Shown in pieces: positions 1 to 10,631 of a DNA stretch of 64,000 bases. The translations under genes and the position numbers were made by a program. The stretch comes from Stutzerimonas stutzeri (GTDB lineage: Bacteria; Pseudomonadota; Gammaproteobacteria; Pseudomonadales; Pseudomonadaceae): positions 1,798,001 to 1,862,000 of the forward strand of contig NZ_JAGQFP010000001.1 in NCBI RefSeq assembly GCF_019090095.1, given 5' to 3'. The notes under the pieces were generated by a model. That model saw only the letters and a list, made by a program, of their open reading frames with translations. It did no database searches and was not told where the DNA came from. Each line of letters begins with the position of its first letter. Positions within the stretch are counted from its first letter, which is position 1.

Positions 1-267
1 CTTGACGGTTTTGCCGGACGGGTACGGATCCTTGAACTCGAGACACTGGATATCGATCTTGCGCTTGACCAGACTCAACTTGAGGATTTCCAGCATCTGC
101 TCCAATTGAAAATCGGCATCGGCAGTTAGATGGACCGTGAGCTCCTTGAGCTCGAAGGTGCCTTTACCACGCAGGTCGTAACGGCGGTCCAGCTCCTTGA
201 TGGCATTGTCGACGGCGTTGGTGACTTCGTGCTTGTCCAGTTCGGACACCACGTCGAACGAGGGCAT
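1..267 (-). CDS. yajQ: YajQ family nucleotide-binding protein, 3' end outside window
   Basis: Only the first 89 codons are present; the gene runs leftward out of the window. The N terminus [15 protein letters not shown] and the later KGTFELKEL stretch are typical of YajQ (DUF520), a small cytosolic protein with two ferredoxin-like folds. Family members bind cyclic di-GMP or nucleotides, and some act as c-di-GMP effectors in pseudomonads and xanthomonads (family knowledge). The ATG at 265-267 is preceded on the minus strand by an AGGAGC-like ribosome binding site. It is divergent from a response regulator with a decayed diguanylate cyclase domain, so both neighbours touch c-di-GMP biology. Identity is confident; the C-terminal half cannot be inspected. 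Confidence 0.93.
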   Translation of the reverse strand, partial: MPSFDVVSELDKHEVTNAVDNAIKELDRRYDLRGKGTFELKELTVHLTADADFQLEQMLEILKLSLVKRKIDIQCLEFKDPYPSGKTVK

Positions 268-410
268 GGGCTTGCTCCTATAAAAACGGCGCCATGGTGT
301 GACCCAGCGCGCTTAGCTTGACGGTTCAAATGGGCCATCATTATAACTGTTCAGGCCAATAGCGCCCGGCCAGCCGGCGCGAAGGCGATCTCCTTTCTCT
401 GAGCACATCA

Positions 411-2293
<1,883 letters not shown>

Positions 2294-2336
2294 GGCGCCG
2301 CTACCCTGCTGAAACACCCCTTCGCCTGTAGTCGCC

Positions 2337-4346
2337 ATGACCCTGCGCCAGCGCCTCGAAAACCTTCCGGTCGGCCGCAAGCTGCTGATCGCTCTGTTGG
2401 TACTGCTTGCGGCGGTGCTGCTGGTCTCCAATCTCGCCTTCATCAGCGCGGCCTACTGGATTTCGCGCCAGAGTGTCGCGCCGCAGGCCATGCACACGCT
2501 CGGCGCACTGCTGGCAACCCCCGAGCTGAGCAGCCGCGCCCTGGCATCCGAAGCCGCAGCCAACGAATTGCTGCAGAAGCTGAACGACTACGCCCCGTTG
2601 CGCGCCGCGGTGATCTATGACCACGACGGACGCCGCCTGGCGCAACTGTACCGCGGCGCCCCACTGGATCTGCCGCAACGGGTCAGCGATCTGCCGCTTT
2701 GGCAAAAGACCGAAATGCGCGCCAATGTACTGGTCGACCTGCCACGAACCGCGGGTCCGCCCGGCCATTTGCTGATCATCGCCAGCAGCGAACTGCCCGG
2801 TGCCTTCTACACCGGCACCCTGACCGCCAGCCTTGCCATTCTGCTGGTCAGCCTGCTGTTGTGGGTGCTGGTCGCCAGGCAGATACGCCGGCTGATCACA
2901 CACCCTATCCGCGATCTCGAAGCGCTCTCCCGTCAGGTCACGCGCGAAGAAAACTACTCGTTGCGGGCGACGTCGAGGAACCAGGACGAAATCGGGCGCC
3001 TGGCCGATGCGTTCAACACCATGCTGTCACGCATGGAAGCGCGGGAGCAGCAGCTCAAGCGCGCCCGCGACGACGCGCAGGACGCGTTCGACCATGCCCA
3101 GGGGCTGGCGGAGGAAACCCGGCACTCCAACCGTAAGCTCGAGCTGGAGGTCCAGGTTCGTAGCAAGATCGAGAAAAAGCTCACCGGCTTCCAGAACTAC
3201 CTGAACAGCATCATCGACTCGATGCCATCGGTGCTTATCGCCTTGGACGAACAGCTTTACGTGACCCAGTGGAACCAGCAGGCCAGCGCCCTCTCCGGCA
3301 CGTCCATCGACGATGCGCTGAATCAGCCGGTGTTCATCGCCTTCGAGCCGCTCAAGCCGTTCCTGACGCAGATTCGCCGCGCATCCGAGCGCCATCAGGT
3401 CGAGAAGGTCGAGCGGGTTACCTGGATCGTCAACGAGGAGCCCCGGCACTACGCCTTGACGCTCTACCCGCTGATGGGTGCGGGCGGACGCGGCGTGGTG
3501 ATTCGCATCGACGACATTACCGAGCGCATCAACATGGAGGAGATCATGGTGCAATCGGAGAAGATGCTCTCGGTGGGCAGTCTTGCCGCCGGCATGGCCC
3601 ACGAGATCAACAACCCGCTGGGCGCCATCTTGCATAACGCGCAGAACATTCGCCGTCGGCTGTCGCCGGACCTGGAGCGCAACCGCGAGGCCGCCGATGA
3701 AACCGGCGTCCGACTGGAGGCCGTGAATCAGTACCTTCAGCGACGGGAGATCCCACAACTGCTCGACGGCATTCAGCAGGCAGGCTCGCGCGCGGCGAAG
3801 ATCGTCAGTCACATGTTGAGCTTCAGCCGCCTCAGCAACCGGCAGTTGGCCGACTGCCAGCTCACCGTACTGATCGATCAGGCGCTCGAGATCGCGGGGA
3901 GCGACTTTGCCTTGATGGAGGGCTTCGACTTCCGCTCCATCGAGATCGTCCGCGACTTCGACCCGCAGGTAGACCGCGTGCCCTGCATCGGCAACGAGCT
4001 GGAGCAGGTTCTGCTCAATCTGCTGAAGAACGCCGCGCAGGCCATCCACCAGAAACCGGCGCGAGGCCGTGGTCAGATCATCCTGCGCACTCGACTGAAC
4101 CCGCCCTGGGCAGAGATACAGGTGGAAGACAATGGCGCCGGTATGCCCGAGCCGGTCCGCAAGCGTATCTTCGAGCCCTTTTTCACCACCAAGGAGGTGG
4201 GTCAGGGAACCGGCCTGGGTCTTTCCGTTTCGTATTTCATCATCACCAACAATCACAAGGGCCAGATGGAAGTTCACAGCCGACCGGACCAGGGAACCAC
4301 CTTCACCCTGCGCCTGCCGCTGACATCGGCCACCGACGCCAACTGA
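2337..4346 (+). CDS. Membrane sensor histidine kinase (HAMP-PAS-HisKA-HATPase)
   Basis: A 669-residue hybrid-free sensor kinase. Transmembrane helices lie at about 17-40 and 160-181, flanking a periplasmic sensor of about 120 residues. They are followed by a HAMP domain (about 180-232), a coiled coil rich in Arg/Glu (235-285) and a PAS domain (about 288-400). The HisKA box SLAAGMAHEINNPLGA puts the phospho-accepting His at 422. An HATPase_c domain has the N box NLLKNAAQAI, the G1 box DNGAGMP, the F box FEPFFTTK and the G2 box GTGLGLS. No receiver is fused; the natural partner is the receiver protein encoded two genes upstream (inference from the operon). The signal sensed cannot be read from sequence. 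Confidence 0.92.
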   Translation: MTLRQRLENLPVGRKLLIALLVLLAAVLLVSNLAFISAAYWISRQSVAPQAMHTLGALLATPELSSRALASEAAANELLQKLNDYAPLRAAVIYDHDGRRLAQLYRGAPLDLPQRVSDLPLWQKTEMRANVLVDLPRTAGPPGHLLIIASSELPGAFYTGTLTASLAILLVSLLLWVLVARQIRRLITHPIRDLEALSRQVTREENYSLRATSRNQDEIGRLADAFNTMLSRMEAREQQLKRARDDAQDAFDHAQGLAEETRHSNRKLELEVQVRSKIEKKLTGFQNYLNSIIDSMPSVLIALDEQLYVTQWNQQASALSGTSIDDALNQPVFIAFEPLKPFLTQIRRASERHQVEKVERVTWIVNEEPRHYALTLYPLMGAGGRGVVIRIDDITERINMEEIMVQSEKMLSVGSLAAGMAHEINNPLGAILHNAQNIRRRLSPDLERNREAADETGVRLEAVNQYLQRREIPQLLDGIQQAGSRAAKIVSHMLSFSRLSNRQLADCQLTVLIDQALEIAGSDFALMEGFDFRSIEIVRDFDPQVDRVPCIGNELEQVLLNLLKNAAQAIHQKPARGRGQIILRTRLNPPWAEIQVEDNGAGMPEPVRKRIFEPFFTTKEVGQGTGLGLSVSYFIITNNHKGQMEVHSRPDQGTTFTLRLPLTSATDAN

Positions 4347-4366
4347 CGCACAAGCAGGAACCACCG

Positions 4367-4954
4367 ATGGGCAATCGTTTATCGAAGATCTACACCCGTA
4401 CCGGAGACGCTGGGCAGACGGGGCTGGCGGACGGCCGCCGCGTCCCGAAGGATCATCCGCGGATCGAGGCCATGGGCGAGATCGATACGCTCAATAGCCA
4501 GCTGGGACTGTTGTTGGCCGAACTGGCCGAAGCGCAGGCTCGCTGGCCGCAACTGGCCGAGCTGATCGAGGTGCTGAGCCCTTGCCAACACCGCCTGTTC
4601 GATCTCGGCGGGGAACTGGCGATGCCCGATTATCAGGCCTTGGCCGATACCGAAGTGGCGCGCCTGGAGGCGGCAATCGATCACTGGAACCAGGAACTCG
4701 GGCCGCTCGAAGACTTCATCATGCCCGGCGGTACGCGCCTGATCGCCCTCGCCCATCTGTGCCGCAGCATGGCCCGCACCGCCGAGCGACGCTGTCAGCA
4801 GCTCAATGCCAGCGAACCGCTAAGGCCGGTGGGCCTGGCCTATCTCAATCGTCTGTCGGATCTGTTTTTCGTCGTAGCCCGTCTGATCGCACGCCGTCAG
4901 GGCTGCGCCGAGATCCTCTGGCACGCCGCCGATGCGCCCGACGCCAATGCCTGA
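4367..4954 (+). CDS. ATP:cob(I)alamin adenosyltransferase, PduO type
   Basis: The 195-residue protein opens with KIYTRTGDAGQTGLADG, the ATP-binding signature of PduO-type corrinoid adenosyltransferases. Later it has the conserved Arg-rich helix CRSMARTAERR (about 126-136), which contributes catalytic Arg and Glu residues. The enzyme transfers the 5'-deoxyadenosyl group from ATP to cob(I)alamin to make adenosylcobalamin. It lies 20 bases after the sensor kinase and overlaps the next gene, so it sits in the same transcript, although a direct link to two-component signalling is not obvious. The motif distinguishes it from the unrelated CobA/CobO type. Confidence 0.9.
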   Translation: MGNRLSKIYTRTGDAGQTGLADGRRVPKDHPRIEAMGEIDTLNSQLGLLLAELAEAQARWPQLAELIEVLSPCQHRLFDLGGELAMPDYQALADTEVARLEAAIDHWNQELGPLEDFIMPGGTRLIALAHLCRSMARTAERRCQQLNASEPLRPVGLAYLNRLSDLFFVVARLIARRQGCAEILWHAADAPDANA

Positions 4955-5975
4955 ACAGCGCACCGACCGGCGCGACACCATCCTTGACGGGCTGCACGCC
5001 GCCTGGGATGTATTCATCGTCGTGCTGGTGTGCATCAACCTGGCGCTGATCCTGTTCGACAGCCTGTTCATCGTGCCGCCCATCAACCAGGCGATCGCCA
5101 GCTGGCTGCCCGACCTGCACCAGCGTTACGAGGCGCTGATTCATCGCAACTTCCAGCTGATCGACCTCGGTTTCGTTGCGATATTCATCTTCGACGTCAT
5201 GCTTGGCTGGACCGTCGCGCTGTTCGAACGGCGCTACGCACGCTGGTTCTATTACCCCTTCGCGCATTGGTACGACGTGCTCGGCTGCATCCCGCTGAGC
5301 GGTTTTCGCTGGCTACGGGTATTGCGGATCAGCAGTTTGCTGTTTCGGCTGCAACGGCTGGGGCTGATCGACGTTCGTCAATGGGCGCTTTTCGGCGTAC
5401 TCCATCGGTACTATTCGCTCTTGCTCGAAGAACTCTCCGATCGAGTCATGGTTCGGCTGTTCAGCCGCATGCAGCAGGAGATTGGCGCTAGCGATGATCT
5501 GTCGCGAAGACTGCTGCAGGACGTGGTGAAGCCGCGCAAGGAGCGGCTGCTCAACGACCTTTCCCGTCGCCTGCAGGGCATGCTCGAAAGCGGCTATCGG
5601 GACAACCGTGGCGCCATCGAGGGCTACGTCGGCAGCTTGATTCACCAGGCGCTGGCCAACAACCCCGAGGTCAACCGCCTGCGCCGCCTGCCGCTGGGCG
5701 ACCGGGTCGCCAGTACCCTGGACGAGGCGCTCACGGATATTGCGGCACGCCTGCTGCAGGGTGCGATCGACGGACTGCAGGGCGCTCAGTTTCAACGACT
5801 GGCCCGCAGTCTGGCCGACGAATGCTTCGAGGCCTGGGTGTACCAGGACGAAAACACCGATCTGGCCCTGGAAGAGCTGCTGGTCGACGTTATCGAAGTG
5901 CTCAAACAACAGGTGCTCGATCGGCGCTGGAGCCGCTTCGTCGGGCCAATCGAGCCACCCGCACCGCCCGGCTGA
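4947..5975 (+). CDS. Predicted ion-channel-like membrane protein of unknown function
   Basis: Product of 342 residues, counted from the ATG at 4947, which overlaps the preceding stop by 8 bases; an in-frame ATG at 4932 is the alternative. The N-terminal third has about three to four hydrophobic helices (roughly 18-42, 72-95 and 103-125). An Arg-rich amphipathic helix with regularly spaced basic residues follows (FRWLRVLRISSLLFRLQRLG), resembling the S1-S4 voltage-sensor fold of ion transport proteins. No pore helix or selectivity filter follows. The C-terminal two thirds are soluble, mostly helical and charged. Homologues without assigned function occur in pseudomonads (memory). Role unknown. 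Confidence 0.72.
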   Translation: MPEQRTDRRDTILDGLHAAWDVFIVVLVCINLALILFDSLFIVPPINQAIASWLPDLHQRYEALIHRNFQLIDLGFVAIFIFDVMLGWTVALFERRYARWFYYPFAHWYDVLGCIPLSGFRWLRVLRISSLLFRLQRLGLIDVRQWALFGVLHRYYSLLLEELSDRVMVRLFSRMQQEIGASDDLSRRLLQDVVKPRKERLLNDLSRRLQGMLESGYRDNRGAIEGYVGSLIHQALANNPEVNRLRRLPLGDRVASTLDEALTDIAARLLQGAIDGLQGAQFQRLARSLADECFEAWVYQDENTDLALEELLVDVIEVLKQQVLDRRWSRFVGPIEPPAPPG

Positions 5976-5998
5976 TACCGTGGCGGAAATCACGAGGC

Positions 5999-6772
5999 CT
6001 AGGGGGAGCCCGCCGCGGCCGCACCGTGCTGCTGATCGATCCGCGCACCGACAACCATCTCGGTCGCCCAGTTGACCAGAATGTCCGTATAGGCCTTCTG
6101 ACAGGGTTCGTGAGTCAAGGCATGATCGGCGCCGAGGATGATGCGATGGGTCAACGAGTGCGTCTGGTGAAAGGCCGCTCGGTAACTCATGATCGTGCTG
6201 TGTGGGACCAGATGATCGTGCTCCGACTCGACGATCAGCACATCCCCGCGAAACGCGGCACAGGCGGCCAGTGCTCGGTTCTCTTCGGGGCTCACCCGGC
6301 GCCCGCGCAGCTGATTGAGCGTGTCCCGATCGAGCTGTCGCTTGGGTACGTCCCAATCCTCATCGCCGTAGAGCGCGGGTACCCGTAGAGCGAGCCATCT
6401 GATCGGCCGCAGCGTCGTGAGCAGCGCAGCCAGATACCCACCGTAGCTGGTTCCGACCACCGCGATCGCCGAAGGATCGATGTTCGGGTGTTGCACCAGC
6501 AAGTCATAAGCGGCCATCAAGTCGCGCAGGTTCTGCTCCCGCGTGACGGTCTGCTGTTGCGCCAGCGTCAGGGCGTGGCCACGCAAATCGAACGACAGGC
6601 AGATGCAGCCTAGCCCGGCGATCCCGCGAGCGCGCGCCAGGTCGCGCTCCTGGCTACCGCCCCAGCCGTGCACGAAGAGCACGCCTGGCAGCTTGGTCGG
6701 CGGCGACAGGAACGTGCCGGCGATGTGTTCGTCATCCACGAGGATGTCTACGCTTTCACTGTGGGTTGCCAT
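5999..6772 (-). CDS. Alpha/beta hydrolase (prolyl-oligopeptidase/dienelactone-like fold)
   Basis: A 257-residue cytosolic serine hydrolase. The oxyanion region VLFVHGWGGSQ lies near 30-41, the nucleophile elbow GTSYGG near 108-113, the acidic residue in VESEHDHLVP and the base in LGADHALTHEP. Together these form a complete Ser-Asp-His triad. There is no signal peptide. The substrate is unknown; related proteins are described as acyl-ester or acetyl-xylan-like hydrolases. The start overlaps the end of the DUF3182 gene by 17 bases, so the two are co-translated and probably act on a shared small-molecule or conjugate substrate (inference). Confidence 0.85.
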   Translation of the reverse strand: MATHSESVDILVDDEHIAGTFLSPPTKLPGVLFVHGWGGSQERDLARARGIAGLGCICLSFDLRGHALTLAQQQTVTREQNLRDLMAAYDLLVQHPNIDPSAIAVVGTSYGGYLAALLTTLRPIRWLALRVPALYGDEDWDVPKRQLDRDTLNQLRGRRVSPEENRALAACAAFRGDVLIVESEHDHLVPHSTIMSYRAAFHQTHSLTHRIILGADHALTHEPCQKAYTDILVNWATEMVVGARIDQQHGAAAAGSP

Positions 6773-7883
6773 GGTCCTCCACCATTGCGTATTTGGTTAT
6801 GAAACCGACGTCGGCGTCGTCGCCGCGAAACAGTACCGTTGCGCCGTCAGGCACCTGCACCTGGCCGTAGAGCTCGATCGATGAAGCGCGGATGACGGGC
6901 CCAGCCGTCCCTCGGGCGAACGCCTCCAGCGCCGCCACCTCGGCACTGCTGGCGCCGCCGATTCGCCAGGACTGCTCCAACACGCCGGAGCAAGCGCGCC
7001 CTTTGTCATCGATGCCTTGAGCAATGTCGTAATTGCGCCGCGACGCGAAGAAGTTGCGAAAACAGGTCGACGCCGCGTCGTCGTAGATCTGCGCCTGAGA
7101 AATGGCGAGGCGCGTCCTCTCGGGCAGATCCAGCCCCAGCAACGCGTCGAAATCGCCTTCGACGAGCAGGAGATCCGAACCGCCGTAGACAGTTTCGCCC
7201 CTGTTGTCCTGCGTCAGTCGCTGGGTGCCGTGATAGCTCAACGTTCGCCCTGCGACCCGGATCTGCCCCACGCTGAAGGTCGTTACGTGCTCCAGGTTCG
7301 CTTCGAGGACAAGCCCGTACTGCGCCAGCTCGGCTTCATCGACCTTTCCCAGTGCACGGTCGAGCGCCTGAACCGTGTCCACCCTTTCCTGGCCGCGTCC
7401 ACCGGTGGCGCGTACCGGTTTGACGCGTAACGCGCCCTCGTTCAGCAAGCGTCGCCCCGCTTCGCGCGCGTCTGCCAAGGAAAAAACACTGTAGCCGGGC
7501 AAGACGCTGCCCGTGACACGACGACCGAAATCGCGCGACCAACCGATGGGCGAATCCGCATCTGGACGCACCAGCGGATGAGTGATCGCCTTGGTTTCGA
7601 TGAAAGCCTGGGGCACCACGCCGCCAAACAGATCCCGCTCGCTTTCCACGCCGAGTCGACGCGCCACGTCCGCTCCGACAACGGTTCCGGAAGGGACGAA
7701 GTAGAGCTGCCGCGGGTAGCTGATGCCGCCGTCATACTCACCGAGGAAGGCCAGTCCTTGCAGGGCAGCCAGACGCTTGGCGAGCTGCTCGTGCACCGCC
7801 CTCTCGTGTTGCGGCTCGTTGGATCGGTTGCCAAGGGTGACGACGGCCCCTCGGGTATCCTGCGGCGTATCCGCACTCTTCAT
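6756..7883 (-). CDS. DUF3182 family protein, possible ATP-grasp-like enzyme
   Basis: About 375 residues from the ATG at 7883; an ATG 36 bases further upstream is possible but lacks family similarity. The sequence matches what I remember of the pseudomonad DUF3182 family, which often sits next to an alpha/beta hydrolase as here. The segment RVKPVRATGGRGQERV resembles the glycine-rich ATP-binding loop of ATP-grasp ligases, and acidic residues in the last third could bind metal (inference, remote). If correct, the pair would be a ligase and a hydrolase acting on the same bond type. There is no signal peptide or transmembrane segment. Function is not established. Confidence 0.75.
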   Translation of the reverse strand: MKSADTPQDTRGAVVTLGNRSNEPQHERAVHEQLAKRLAALQGLAFLGEYDGGISYPRQLYFVPSGTVVGADVARRLGVESERDLFGGVVPQAFIETKAITHPLVRPDADSPIGWSRDFGRRVTGSVLPGYSVFSLADAREAGRRLLNEGALRVKPVRATGGRGQERVDTVQALDRALGKVDEAELAQYGLVLEANLEHVTTFSVGQIRVAGRTLSYHGTQRLTQDNRGETVYGGSDLLLVEGDFDALLGLDLPERTRLAISQAQIYDDAASTCFRNFFASRRNYDIAQGIDDKGRACSGVLEQSWRIGGASSAEVAALEAFARGTAGPVIRASSIELYGQVQVPDGATVLFRGDDADVGFITKYAMVEDHGNPQ

Positions 7884-8058
7884 AGGTGGACTCGCTCCAT
7901 GGACTGCTGGTACTTGCACGACGAAGCGGTGTCGACGCGCTCTTCGCTCGTTGCCACCCGACCAAAGCGGATCCGGTGTATCGGATAGACCCCTGATTTA
8001 CGCTATCTATCCTTCCGCAACCCGGCTCGCCGCTGCCCAGCGCCAAACCACCGGAACG

Positions 8059-8096
8059 AAAAAGGGGGAGCCGACCTGCGTCGACTCCCCCTTTTT
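8059..8096. terminator. Bidirectional rho-independent terminator after ahpF
   Basis: A 12-bp GC-rich stem (8064-8075 with 8080-8091, one mismatch) closes a 4-base loop. It has five A residues on one side and five T residues on the other, so it can stop transcripts in both directions. It lies just downstream of the ahpF stop. Confidence 0.88.
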
Positions 8097-8109
8097 ATTC
8101 ACCCGCGCT

Positions 8110-9675
8110 TCAGTCGACGACCGAACTGCGGATCAGGTGATCGAAGGCGCTCAGCGAGGCCTTGGCCCCTTCGCCGACCGCGATGACGATCTGCTTGTAC
8201 GGTACCGTCGTGACGTCTCCGGCGGCGAAGATGCCCGGCAGCGAAGTCTCGCCACGCGCATCGACGATGATCTCGCCGCGCGAGGTCAGTTCTACCGTGC
8301 CCTTGAGCCAGTCGGAGTTCGGCAGCAGGCCGATCTGCACGAAGATGCCTTCCAGCTCCAGGCTGTGGAACTCGCTGGAGGTGCGGTCCTTGTAGGTCAG
8401 CCCGGTGACCTTCTGGCCGTCGCCGTGCACTTCGCTGGTCAGCGCGCTGGTGATGACGGTGACGTTCGGCAGGCTGTGGAGCTTCTTCTGCAGCACGGCA
8501 TCGGCGCGCAGCTGGCCATCGAACTCCAGCAGCGTGACCTGGGCAACGATACCGGCCAGGTCGATGGCCGCTTCGACACCGGAGTTGCCCCCGCCGATCA
8601 CCGCCACACGCTTGCCCTTGAACAGCGGGCCATCGCAGTGCGGGCAGTAGGCGACGCCACGGCCACGGTATTGCTGCTCGCCCGGCACGTTCATTTCACG
8701 CCAACGGGCACCGGTGGCAAGGATCAACGTCTTGGCCTTCAGCGAAGCGCCGTTCTCCAGCTTGATCTCATACAGACCGCCTTGACCCGAGGCTGGAATC
8801 AGCTGGGCGGCACGCTGCAGGTTCATGATGTCGACGTCGTATTCGCGCACGTGGTTTTCCAAGGCGCGGGCCAGTTTCGGGCCTTCGGTTTCGTTCACCG
8901 AGATGAAGTTCTCGATGGCCATGGTGTCCAGCACCTGACCGCCGAAGCGCTCAGCCGCGACGCCAGTACGAATCCCCTTACGCGCCGCATAGATAGCCGC
9001 CGCAGCGCCAGCCGGGCCACCGCCCACCACCAGCACGTCGAACGGCTCCTTGGCGCTGAGCTTCTCGGCGTCGCGCGCCGAAGCGCCGGTGTCGAGCTTG
9101 GCGAGAATCTCTTCTTCACCCATGCGGCCCTGGCCGAACAGCTCACCGTTGAGGTAGATGCTCGGCACGGACATGACCTGGCGAATCGTGACTTCTTCCT
9201 GAAACAGCGCACCGTCGATGGCGACGTGGTGGATGTTCGGGTTGAGCACGGCCATCAGGTTCAGCGCCTGGACCACGTCAGGACAGTTCTGGCACGACAG
9301 CGAGAAGTAGGTCTCGAAGCGGTACTCGCCGTCGAGGTTTCTGATCTGCTCGATGATCTCCGGCGCCGCCTTCGACGGATGCCCGCCAACCTGCAGCAGG
9401 GCCAGGACCAGCGAGGTGAACTCATGGCCCATCGGAATGCCGGCGAAACGCAGGTCGATGTTGCCGCCGATGCGGTTGAGCGCGAACGACGGTTTGCGTA
9501 CGTCATTGCCGTCGGTGCGTAGGGTGATCTTGTCGCTGAGGCTGGTAATTTCTTCCAGCAGCTCGAGCATTTCCTGGGATTTTTCGCCCTCACCGAGGGA
9601 CGCGACGATCTCGAACGGCTGGGTGACCTTTTCCAGGTAGGTTTTCAGTTGCGCTTTGAGATTGGTGTCCAACAT
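8110..9675 (-). CDS. ahpF: Alkyl hydroperoxide reductase subunit F (flavoprotein)
   Basis: AhpF (521 residues, normal length) uses NADH through FAD and two disulfide centres to re-reduce AhpC. Domains in order are a tandem thioredoxin-like N terminus with the redox pair C128/C131 (SCQNCPD), the FAD-binding loop [12 protein letters not shown] near 216-227, the second redox centre C344/C347 in AYCPHCDGP, an NADPH/NADH-type Rossmann loop [12 protein letters not shown] near 359-370, and the late FAD motif GIFAAGDVT. It lies downstream of ahpC in the same direction but is separated by 241 bases containing a strong terminator, so it needs read-through or its own promoter. Confidence 0.97.
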   Translation of the reverse strand: MLDTNLKAQLKTYLEKVTQPFEIVASLGEGEKSQEMLELLEEITSLSDKITLRTDGNDVRKPSFALNRIGGNIDLRFAGIPMGHEFTSLVLALLQVGGHPSKAAPEIIEQIRNLDGEYRFETYFSLSCQNCPDVVQALNLMAVLNPNIHHVAIDGALFQEEVTIRQVMSVPSIYLNGELFGQGRMGEEEILAKLDTGASARDAEKLSAKEPFDVLVVGGGPAGAAAAIYAARKGIRTGVAAERFGGQVLDTMAIENFISVNETEGPKLARALENHVREYDVDIMNLQRAAQLIPASGQGGLYEIKLENGASLKAKTLILATGARWREMNVPGEQQYRGRGVAYCPHCDGPLFKGKRVAVIGGGNSGVEAAIDLAGIVAQVTLLEFDGQLRADAVLQKKLHSLPNVTVITSALTSEVHGDGQKVTGLTYKDRTSSEFHSLELEGIFVQIGLLPNSDWLKGTVELTSRGEIIVDARGETSLPGIFAAGDVTTVPYKQIVIAVGEGAKASLSAFDHLIRSSVVD

Positions 9676-9712
9676 GAGCAGCGACTCCCAACTTGCAAAA
9701 TTCGGTTAATAA

Positions 9713-9741
9713 AACGCCCGGACGGTTCGCGCCCGGGCGTT
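9713..9741 (-). terminator. Rho-independent terminator between ahpC and ahpF
   Basis: Read on the minus strand, a perfect 9-bp stem (9733-9741 with 9713-9721) is followed by GTTTTATT. It lies about 175 bases after the ahpC stop and 37 bases before the ahpF start, so it would limit co-transcription and favour excess AhpC over AhpF. Confidence 0.85.
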
Positions 9742-9779
9742 TGGCGGTCGAAAGCCAATCGCTGGCTTACCGACACTAC

Positions 9780-9905
9780 AAAACGGATCAGAAAGCGTCA
9801 CGAGCGACGCCAAACAAGGCGAGATCAGGCGAGGCCGAAGCCTTTACGAGCTGTACATGACGAGCCCGAGCCTGATCTCAACGCAGCATTAGCGAGCGAG
9901 TCGCT
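9780..9905. repeat. Intergenic sequence with a long inverted repeat, possible degenerate dispersed repeat
   Basis: The ahpC-ahpF spacer contains a perfect 10-bp inverted repeat, GAGATCAGGC at 9821-9830 and GCCTGATCTC at 9870-9879. The stretch ACGCCAAACAAGGC ahead of it and ACGCAG after it recur in similar order in the pth-ychF spacer (39328-39402). It may be a decayed family of short dispersed repeats; a genome-wide comparison would decide. Confidence 0.35.
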
Positions 9906-9916
9906 TTCCGGCCGTT

Positions 9917-10480
9917 TTAGATCTTGCCGACCAGGTCCAGCGACGGAGCCAGGGTCTTCTCGCCTTCTTTCCACTTCGCCGGGCAGACTTCGCCCGGATG
10001 CGCGGCGGTGTACTGAGCAGCTTTCAGCTTGCGCAGGGTCTCGCCGACGTCACGCGCGATTTCGTTGGAGTGGATTTCCAGGGTCTTGATCTGGCCTTCC
10101 GGGTTGATGATGAAGGTACCGCGCAGCGCCAGGCCTTCTTCGGCGATGTGTACGCCGAACGCGTTGGTCAGCTGATGAGTCGGATCACCGATCAGCGGGA
10201 ACTGGGCCTTGCCGACAGCCGGCGAGGTTTCGTGCCAGACCTTGTGCGAGAAGTGAGTGTCGGTGGTGACGATGTACACTTCGGCGCCGGCCTTCTGGAA
10301 CTCGGCGTAGTTGTTGGCCGCGTCTTCGATTTCGGTCGGGCAGTTGAAGGTGAAGGCTGCCGGCATGAAGATCAGTACCGACCACTTGCCCTTCAGGGAT
10401 TCTTCGGTGACTTCGATGAACTTGCCGTTGTGGAAAGCGTTGACCTTGAACGGCTGGATTTGGGTGTTGATCAGAGACAT
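9917..10480 (-). CDS. ahpC: Alkyl hydroperoxide reductase subunit C (peroxiredoxin)
   Basis: A typical 2-Cys peroxiredoxin of 187 residues that reduces hydrogen peroxide, organic hydroperoxides and peroxynitrite in the cytosol. The peroxidatic cysteine is C47 in FTFNCPTEIED and the resolving cysteine is C166 in GEVCPAKW. The GTFIINPEG strand is also typical. The start is preceded on the minus strand by AAGGAGC. A 24-bp near-palindrome with ATAG/CTAT ends lies about 80-105 bases upstream and may be the peroxide-responsive operator. AhpF, encoded downstream, is its reductase. The start and full length agree with Pseudomonas AhpC as I remember it. Confidence 0.97.
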   Translation of the reverse strand: MSLINTQIQPFKVNAFHNGKFIEVTEESLKGKWSVLIFMPAAFTFNCPTEIEDAANNYAEFQKAGAEVYIVTTDTHFSHKVWHETSPAVGKAQFPLIGDPTHQLTNAFGVHIAEEGLALRGTFIINPEGQIKTLEIHSNEIARDVGETLRKLKAAQYTAAHPGEVCPAKWKEGEKTLAPSLDLVGKI

Positions 10481-10562
10481 CTGCTAGCTCCTTCAGGGGT
10501 TCAGAAATTTAACGGGGCCTACGATAACGCAGCTGGCCGCATGCGGTTAATTGATTAAGGGA

Positions 10563-10586
10563 ATAGGGAAAATTAGTTTTCTCTAT
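10563..10586. promoter_or_regulatory. Near-palindromic operator candidate upstream of ahpC
   Basis: ATAGGGAAAATTAGTTTTCTCTAT is a 24-bp dyad with four mismatched positions between the two strands, placed 83-106 bases before ahpC. The ATAG and CTAT ends recall OxyR half-sites, but the internal spacing does not fit the four-box OxyR consensus, so the regulator is uncertain. Confidence 0.35.
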
Positions 10587-10631
10587 CGAAGCCTTACATC
10601 GCGAGCGACCTGTGCCATCGACCGGCATTCG

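Noticed and set aside
3027..4364. A 445-codon open frame opposite the histidine kinase
   Set aside because: The kinase has complete catalytic motifs; this frame has none.
7723..9522. A 599-codon open frame opposite ahpF
   Set aside because: Antisense shadow of ahpF and of the DUF3182 5' end; no protein family features.
10563..10586. A definite OxyR binding site
   Set aside because: The ATAG/CTAT ends are present but the spacing does not match the four-box OxyR consensus, so it is kept only as an operator candidate.
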